64,000 bases of DNA, taken from contig JAOAGY010000032.1 in NCBI GenBank assembly GCA_026415505.1, positions 230,159 to 294,158 of the forward strand, written 5' to 3'. The first letter of the stretch is position 1, and every line of letters starts with the position of its first letter. The translations under genes and the position numbers were made by a program. The stretch is from Chlorobiota bacterium. GTDB lineage: Bacteria > Bacteroidota > Ignavibacteria > Kapaibacteriales > NICIL-2. Shown one piece after another: positions 58,584-64,000 of this stretch. Below the pieces are notes generated by a model, which was given only the letters and a program-made list of their open reading frames with translations, did not search any database and was not told the DNA's origin.

Positions 58584-60809
58584 ATGGGAATTGTCCGAGT
58601 TTCGTGCCAATTAGGCGAGAAAGAGTATTCCATCGAAACGGGGCGTTTCGCCAAGCTTGCCGACGGTGCCGTCATGGTTCGCTACGGCGAAACAATGGTG
58701 CTGGTGACCGTTTGTGCCAGCCCCGATGTCCGCCCTGACGTGGATTTTCTCCCGCTGACGGTCGAGTATCGCGAAAAATCATCTGCCGCGGGGAAAATAC
58801 CCGGTAGCTTTTTCCGACGCGAAGGACGTCCGACGGAAAAGGAAATCCTCTCGGCACGCTTGATCGATCGTCCGATACGACCGATGTTTCCAAAGGGCTG
58901 GCGAGCCGACACACAGATCGTCGCAACGGTGTTTTCCGCCGACGATCAAAACGAACCGAACTCTCTCGGCATGGTCGGTGCATCGGCAGCACTGCTGCTA
59001 TCGGACATTCCCTTCGACGGACCGGTATCGGAAGTTCACGTCGGGCGCGTCAACGGGCGATTCATCGTCAACCCGACGTATCAAGAGCTCGAAGTCTCCG
59101 ACATGGAGATCACCGTTGCCGGTACGGACGATTCGATCGTAATGGTCGAGGGAATGGCGAAAGAAATCAGCGAGGACGAGTTCGTCGCTGCTCTCCAGTT
59201 CGCGCACGAGAACATTCGGATATTGAACGCTCTTCAGCGTGAACTTCTCGAAAAAGCCGGTGGCGGCAAACGTCCGCATCGCCAGCCGCAGGCTATCGAA
59301 TGTCCGGGTGAGCTCGAACGCTTCATTCGCGAACGAGTAACCGCTCCGCTCGAGCAGATGATCCATTCATCCTCGTCGAAAGAACAACGCTCGGAGTTTC
59401 GCAAACGCCTCCTCGACGAAACGATCCTGGCAGTACAACAATTCGTACTCGAGCACGAAGAGCTTGCCGATTTACCGATCATTCAACTGACCAACAACGT
59501 CGTTCATCAGGTCGAATACGAGCTGATGCGCCGAATGATTCTCGACGAAGGACGTCGGCTCGACGGTCGTGTACTGACCGATATTCGACCGATCACGTGC
59601 GAGGTCGGTTTGCTCCCGCGAACGCACGGATCGGCACTGTTCACGCGCGGTGAAACACAAAGCTTGACAACCGTCACGCTCGGCACAAAGCAAGACGAGC
59701 AGATCGTTGACGGTTTGCTGCCGACCTACGAACGACGGTACATGCTTCACTACAACTTCCCGCCCTACTCCACCGGTGAAGTGGGTCGAATGACCGGCGT
59801 CAGCCGCCGCGAGATCGGTCACGGCAATCTCGCCGAGCGCGCATTGCAACCGCTCATTCCAAGCGAAGAAGAATTCCCCTACACGATCCGTATCGTTTCG
59901 GACATCCTTGAATCGAACGGCTCGTCGTCGATGGCGACGGTGTGTGCTGGTTCGCTCGCCTGCATGGACGCCGGAGTTCCCATCAAAAAGCAAGTCGCAG
60001 GTATCGCGATGGGACTCATCACCGAAGGCGATCGCGTCGCAATCTTGAGCGACATTCTCGGCGACGAAGACCACCTCGGCGACATGGATTTCAAGGTCGC
60101 TGGCACTACCGATGGCATCACAGCGTGCCAGATGGACATCAAGATCAAGGGACTGTCTCTCGACATCGTCCGCCGAGCGCTGGAGCAAGCACGCGAAGGC
60201 AGGCTCCACATCCTTCGCATCATGAACGAGTGTATCGCAGCACCGCGCCCAGAGCTGTCGCGCTATGCACCACGACTGACGACGATCAAAATCCCCGTTG
60301 AAGCAATCGGTACCGTCATCGGTCCTGGCGGAGCGACGATCCGCGAGATCACACGGCAGACGAACACCGAGATCAACATCGAAGAAGATGGCACGGTCGT
60401 CATCGCCGCTGTCAATCAAGAGAACGCTCAAATGGCGATCGATTGGATCAAAGGACTCACGCGCGAACCCGAATTGGGCGAAGTCTATCACGCCAAAGTC
60501 AAGGAAGTCCGCGAGGGTCTCGGTGCGATCGTCGAATTTCTTCCGAAAAAACTCGGATTGCTTCACATCTCCCAAATCGCACACGAGCGAGTCAACAACG
60601 TGCTCGATTACGTCAAGCCCGGGGACATTCTCGAATTGAAGTTGATCGAGATTCAGCCCGATGGAAAGTTCCGCTTGAGCCGCAAAGCATTGCTACCGGC
60701 ACCGGAAAACGGCAGCGACGCTCACGCCAAGCATGAGGGACACCAGCGACGACAGCCCCATCGTCCTTCGCATCAGCATCCGCATCATCCACGCGGCGGA
60801 CGGCGATAA
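58584..60809 (+). CDS. pnp: Polyribonucleotide nucleotidyltransferase (PNPase)
   Basis: 741-residue phosphorolytic 3'-5' exoribonuclease. Two RNase PH cores (about 1-220 with FFRREGRPTEKEILSARLIDR split across it, and 310-540 with GSALFTRGETQSLTT, SNGSSSMATVCAGSLA and MDFKVAGTTDGITACQMDIK) flank a helical domain. A KH domain (GTVIGPGGATIREITRQT near 575) and an S1 domain (GEVYHAKVKEVREGLGAI near 630) follow, then a His/Arg-rich tail. The AAAGGA before the gene abuts the ATG at 58584 with no spacer, which makes the exact start slightly uncertain. A terminator lies about 110 bp downstream. Confidence 0.96.
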   Translation: MGIVRVSCQLGEKEYSIETGRFAKLADGAVMVRYGETMVLVTVCASPDVRPDVDFLPLTVEYREKSSAAGKIPGSFFRREGRPTEKEILSARLIDRPIRPMFPKGWRADTQIVATVFSADDQNEPNSLGMVGASAALLLSDIPFDGPVSEVHVGRVNGRFIVNPTYQELEVSDMEITVAGTDDSIVMVEGMAKEISEDEFVAALQFAHENIRILNALQRELLEKAGGGKRPHRQPQAIECPGELERFIRERVTAPLEQMIHSSSSKEQRSEFRKRLLDETILAVQQFVLEHEELADLPIIQLTNNVVHQVEYELMRRMILDEGRRLDGRVLTDIRPITCEVGLLPRTHGSALFTRGETQSLTTVTLGTKQDEQIVDGLLPTYERRYMLHYNFPPYSTGEVGRMTGVSRREIGHGNLAERALQPLIPSEEEFPYTIRIVSDILESNGSSSMATVCAGSLACMDAGVPIKKQVAGIAMGLITEGDRVAILSDILGDEDHLGDMDFKVAGTTDGITACQMDIKIKGLSLDIVRRALEQAREGRLHILRIMNECIAAPRPELSRYAPRLTTIKIPVEAIGTVIGPGGATIREITRQTNTEINIEEDGTVVIAAVNQENAQMAIDWIKGLTREPELGEVYHAKVKEVREGLGAIVEFLPKKLGLLHISQIAHERVNNVLDYVKPGDILELKLIEIQPDGKFRLSRKALLPAPENGSDAHAKHEGHQRRQPHRPSHQHPHHPRGGRR

Positions 60810-60918
60810 TGCACACTCACGCAAGCGAATAGCAATGGCAACGATCGCGGTGGCTTCTCGCTGAACCACCAACGCTCCGCCCGATGCGGCGTTTGATTCC
60901 TCGACAGTTTGCACGAAG

Positions 60919-60952
60919 AAACGCAGTACCACACACGTGATACTGCGTTTTT
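60919..60952. terminator. Bidirectional terminator between pnp and tRNA-Leu
   Basis: A 10-bp stem (AAACGCAGTA with TACTGCGTTT) around a 12-nt loop, with T5 on the plus strand after pnp. On the minus strand the complementary hairpin is followed by a weaker TTTC tract after tRNA-Leu. It can therefore end both converging transcripts. The 60810-60918 stretch before it holds no gene that I can see. Confidence 0.8.
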
Positions 60953-60963
60953 GGTTTCGTCAC

Positions 60964-61051
60964 TGGTGCCCGGAGCGGGATTCGAACCCGCACGTTCCTT
61001 CCGGAACCCAGGATTTTAAGTCCTGTGCGTCTGCCGTTTCGCCATCCGGGC
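60964..61051 (-). tRNA. tRNA-Leu (anticodon UAA)
   Basis: 88-nt class II tRNA on the minus strand with CCA encoded. The acceptor stem pairs GCCCGGA with TCCGGGC, then A and CCA. The anticodon arm is CAGGA-CTTAAAA-TCCTG with TAA, reading TTA leucine codons. A long variable arm (GTTCC/GGAAC) and the T-loop GTTCGAATC complete it. A TATCTTTG element ends 7 bp upstream. Confidence 0.97.
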
Positions 61052-61058
61052 TGTAGTG

Positions 61059-61066
61059 CAAAGATA
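61059..61066 (-). promoter_or_regulatory. Putative -7 promoter element TATCTTTG of tRNA-Leu
   Basis: TATCTTTG (minus strand) ends 7 bp before the 5' end of tRNA-Leu, where a transcription start would fall at or near the mature end. The octamer is identical to those before two crotonase genes. It gives the most direct positional support for TAnnTTTG as a promoter element here. Confidence 0.55.
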
Positions 61067-61131
61067 TCATCCATCCTTCCCGGCATCGCCCCTAATTTCG
61101 CTGCGTCGTTCATGCATTCCTTCTCTTGGCG

Positions 61132-64000
61132 ATGGCTGATTTCGTTCACTTGCACAATCACTCGCACTATTCGCTTCTCGACGCAATCACGACACCGGAA
61201 CAACTCGTCGCTGCTGCAGCCGAAGACGGTCAACCGGCGATAGCGCTGACCGATCACGGCGTCATGTTCGGCTGCATGGAGTTTTTCTTCGCTGCGAAAA
61301 AACGCGGCATCAAGCCGATCATCGGCTGCGAAGTATACTTGGCGACAAGCTCACGCTTCGACAAAATCGCATCCAGCAAAAACGATCGCACGAGAAATTA
61401 CCATCACCTCGTTTTGCTGGCGAAAAACGAAACAGGCTATCGGAACCTATGCAAGCTCGTTTCGCTGGCGCACACAGAGGGCTACTACTACAAGCCACGC
61501 ATCGACCGCGAGCTGTTGACCCACTATCACGACGGACTCATCGCTTTGAGCGCTTGCTTGATCGGTCCGGTCAACGAACCGCTCGTCCGTGGCGATTTCG
61601 ACACCGCCGAAGCCAATGCCCGTTGGTTCAAAGACCTCTTCGGCGACGATTGGTACATCGAACTTCAAAATCACGGCTTGCCGGAAGACCGAATCGTTCT
61701 CGAGCATGCTCCACGCATCGCCCGCAAGCTCGGTATCGAACTGGTCGCCACGAACGATTGCCACTACCTGCGCAAAGAACACGCGATCGCACACAACGTT
61801 CACTTGCTCATCAAGGACGCCAACGCATCGAACGCCGGCACGTTCGACATCACGGCACTGCGCTACAAAGTGCCAGAGATGTACATCAAGACCGCGGCAG
61901 AGATGAAGGCGTTGTTCGCTGATTTCCCCTCTGCGATCGAGAACACGCTGGCGATCGCGGAAAAAATCGCCTTCGCTCCGACCTTCGCTCCGAAAATGCC
62001 GACGTTTCCGATACCGCCCGACTCATCGGCACAAACGCTCGACCAGTATCTCGAAGAATTGACCATGCGCGGCATCGAGCGCCGCTATTCGCCCGTGACA
62101 GCGGAAATCCTCGACCGCGTCCGCTTCGAACTCGACGTGATCAAGCGCATGGGCTACTCGGGCTATTTCCTCATCGTACAGGATTTCATCGCAGCCGCCA
62201 AGCAGCGTGGCATCAGTGTCGGACCCGGTCGCGGTTCGGCAGCCGGTTCGATCGTCGCCTATGCGCTCGGCATCACGAACATCGACCCGATCGCACACGA
62301 CTTGCTTTTCGAGCGTTTCTTGAATCCCGACCGCGTCTCGTTGCCCGACATCGACGTGGACTTCAACGACGAGCGACGCGACGAGGTCATCGAATACGTC
62401 CGCGAAAAGTACGGCGCCGATGCCGTCGCACAGATCGTCACGTTCGGGACGCTGTCGGCACGTCAGGTAATCAAGGACGTCGGACGTGTTCTCGGCATAG
62501 CGCCCTCGACGATCAATGCGATCACAGAAAAAATTCCCGTCGTTCTCGGCAAAGTGACCAAGCTCAGCGAAGCGCTCGACCTCCCAGAATTGCGGTGGCT
62601 CCGCGATAGCGACGATCCGAAGCTACAACAGCTCGTCGAGTATTCGCTCGTTCTCGAAGGCTTGGCGCGAAACGTATCGGTCCATGCAGCAGGCGTGGTC
62701 ATCGCTCCCGGACCGATCACCGATTACGTTCCCATCTACAAAACGCCGACGACGAATGCGATCACCCAGTACGCGATGAAAGAGCTGGAAGCCGTCGGAC
62801 TGCTCAAAATGGATTTCCTCGGTTTGGCGACGCTCTCGATCATCGACCGCACACTCGAACAAATCAAAGCCAACTACGGCATCGACATCGATCTCGACGC
62901 TATCGACTACGACGACCCGACAGTGTACGAAATGCTCGGCGATGGGCACACGCTGGCGGTCTTCCAGTTCGAGTCCGAGAAAATGACCGAGTATTTGCGC
63001 CAGCTCAAGCCGCGCAATCTCGAAGAGCTGACCGCTATGAACGCGCTCTACCGACCGGGTCCGATGGACAACATCCCCGAATTCATCGACCGCAAATACG
63101 GGCGCAAACCTATCGAGTATCTCCATCCGCTCATGGAACGCCGGCTGGCGAACACCTACGGCATCATCGTCTATCAAGAGCAGGTCATGCAGCTCGTGCA
63201 AGACTTGGCGGGCTTTACGCTCGCACAAGCCGACACGTTGCGGCGTGCGATGGGCAAAAAAGACGAAAAACTCATGGCGCAGCAGCGCCAGGCATTCATC
63301 GAAGGGGCGCAAAAAACCAACAACATCGAGCCGAAGCTTGCCGGAGAAATCTTTGATCTCATCCAAAAGTTCGCCTCGTATGGCTTCAACAAGTCGCATT
63401 CGGCAGCCTATGCCTATCTGGCGTACCGCACAGCATGGCTCAAGCGCCACTACACCGCCGAATTTTTGGCAGCGAACATGACCTCCGAGCTCGGCAAGCT
63501 CGACAAAATCAACGCTCTCATCGCCGAAGCACGGAAATTCGGTATCACCGTGCTTCCGCCGGACGTCAACCGCTCGAACACAACGTTCCGCGCTGTTTCT
63601 CCGAAGACGATCGTATTCGGGCTGGCTGCAATCAAAAACGTCGGCATACCGGCAGTCGAATCCATCATCGCAGCGCGAGAAGCAGGCGGACCTTTTCGTT
63701 CCCTTTTCGATTTCTGCCGCCGTGTGGACACGCGCTTAGTCAACAAGCGCGCGATCGAAGCGCTCATCGCAAGCGGAGCTTTCGACAGTCTCGGCAGTCA
63801 TCGCGCCCAGCTCATGGCAGCGCTCGATACAGCACTCGATTACGCCAAAGCGAGGGCAACGGTCGCTGTCGGGATGGATTCGCTCTTCGGCAGCGATGCC
63901 ATCGAACCTGTCGAGCCGCCACTGCCGGAAGTCGAACCATGGAGCGCCGAAGAACTCTTGCGACGTGAGCACGAAGTGCTGAACTTTTTCATCTCCGGAC
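61132..64000 (+). CDS. dnaE: DNA polymerase III alpha subunit, 3' end beyond window
   Basis: 956 codons from the ATG at 61132 to the window edge. The N-terminal PHP domain shows FVHLHNHSHYSLLDA and LTDHGVMFG. The polymerase core has GYSGYFLIVQDFIAAAK, GPGRGSAAGSIVAYALG, the catalytic PDIDVDFNDERRDEV near residue 405, and the third acidic residue in LLKMDFLGLATL near 560. RPGPMDNIPEFIDRKYG and YGIIVYQEQVMQL follow, then FNKSHSAAYAYLAY and a helix-hairpin-helix region. This is the replicative polymerase catalytic subunit. The stop and the C-terminal OB and tau-binding parts are outside. The 80 bp between it and tRNA-Leu must carry promoters for both. Confidence 0.97.
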   Translation, partial: MADFVHLHNHSHYSLLDAITTPEQLVAAAAEDGQPAIALTDHGVMFGCMEFFFAAKKRGIKPIIGCEVYLATSSRFDKIASSKNDRTRNYHHLVLLAKNETGYRNLCKLVSLAHTEGYYYKPRIDRELLTHYHDGLIALSACLIGPVNEPLVRGDFDTAEANARWFKDLFGDDWYIELQNHGLPEDRIVLEHAPRIARKLGIELVATNDCHYLRKEHAIAHNVHLLIKDANASNAGTFDITALRYKVPEMYIKTAAEMKALFADFPSAIENTLAIAEKIAFAPTFAPKMPTFPIPPDSSAQTLDQYLEELTMRGIERRYSPVTAEILDRVRFELDVIKRMGYSGYFLIVQDFIAAAKQRGISVGPGRGSAAGSIVAYALGITNIDPIAHDLLFERFLNPDRVSLPDIDVDFNDERRDEVIEYVREKYGADAVAQIVTFGTLSARQVIKDVGRVLGIAPSTINAITEKIPVVLGKVTKLSEALDLPELRWLRDSDDPKLQQLVEYSLVLEGLARNVSVHAAGVVIAPGPITDYVPIYKTPTTNAITQYAMKELEAVGLLKMDFLGLATLSIIDRTLEQIKANYGIDIDLDAIDYDDPTVYEMLGDGHTLAVFQFESEKMTEYLRQLKPRNLEELTAMNALYRPGPMDNIPEFIDRKYGRKPIEYLHPLMERRLANTYGIIVYQEQVMQLVQDLAGFTLAQADTLRRAMGKKDEKLMAQQRQAFIEGAQKTNNIEPKLAGEIFDLIQKFASYGFNKSHSAAYAYLAYRTAWLKRHYTAEFLAANMTSELGKLDKINALIAEARKFGITVLPPDVNRSNTTFRAVSPKTIVFGLAAIKNVGIPAVESIIAAREAGGPFRSLFDFCRRVDTRLVNKRAIEALIASGAFDSLGSHRAQLMAALDTALDYAKARATVAVGMDSLFGSDAIEPVEPPLPEVEPWSAEELLRREHEVLNFFISG

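Noticed and set aside
59472..60584. 370-codon minus-strand frame
   Set aside because: It is antisense to pnp, and its composition is typical of a shadow frame.
62623..63450. 275-codon minus-strand frame
   Set aside because: It is antisense to the dnaE polymerase core, which extends past the window and has all catalytic motifs.

Overview
The window looks like a chromosomal segment from a Gram-negative member of the Bacteroidota/Chlorobiota (FCB) superphylum, perhaps a Kapabacteria- or Ignavibacteria-like lineage. The placement is an inference. It rests on a PorX-type regulator next to tsaE, large exported proteins with C-terminal sorting (type IX secretion) domains, a recF-DUF721-gyrB cluster, Kdo/lipid A biosynthesis genes, and a recurring TAnnTTTG promoter-like element of the kind used by the Bacteroidetes primary sigma factor. 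I see no rRNA, CRISPR array, insertion sequence or prophage. Coding density is very high and many neighbouring genes overlap by 1 to 26 nt.

Layout. 1-2158 (minus): kdsA-lptC-tpiA-pgsA (start only), joining Kdo synthesis, LPS export, glycolysis and phospholipid synthesis. 2350-4833 (plus): ftsK. 4857-14136 (minus): a tightly packed run of tsaE, an aminotransferase, ccmC-ccmD-ccmE-ccmF, recF, a DUF721 gene and gyrB. 14164-15723 (minus): porX. 15795-19422 (minus): an acyl-CoA carboxylase beta subunit and a long-chain acyl-CoA synthetase. These diverge from methylmalonyl-CoA mutase, meaB, an M24 peptidase and a TPR protein (19532-25683), and a perfect dyad lies in the divergent gap. 25632-38446: rsmE, three crotonases, a PgpH-like HD phosphodiesterase, a Xer recombinase, namZ, a phosphodiester glycosidase, a small membrane protein, waaA, lgt and an HDOD protein. 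38573-50987 (plus): three exported surface proteins of 1,325 to 1,440 residues, probably type IX secretion cargo. 51119-60809 (plus): rimP-nusA-infB-rbfA-truB-ribF-rpsO-pnp. 60964-61051 (minus): tRNA-Leu(UAA). 61132-64000 (plus): dnaE, running off the window.

How it fits together. The carboxylase subunit, acyl-CoA synthetase, mutase, MeaB and crotonases point to acyl-CoA (fatty acid, branched-chain amino acid or propionate) catabolism feeding succinyl-CoA. The Ccm genes supply c-type cytochromes for respiration. Their CcmE has a cysteine (CxxxY) at the haem-binding site instead of the usual histidine. kdsA, waaA, lptC and lgt build the outer membrane. PorX presumably controls export of surface proteins such as the three encoded here.

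I did not find a clearly undescribed multi-gene system. The observations most worth following up are the CxxxY CcmE with its odd ccmC N-terminus, the repeated TAnnTTTG element, the dyad between the acyl-CoA synthetase and mutase genes, the cysteine-paired repeats in the third surface protein, and a promoter-hairpin arrangement ahead of rimP.
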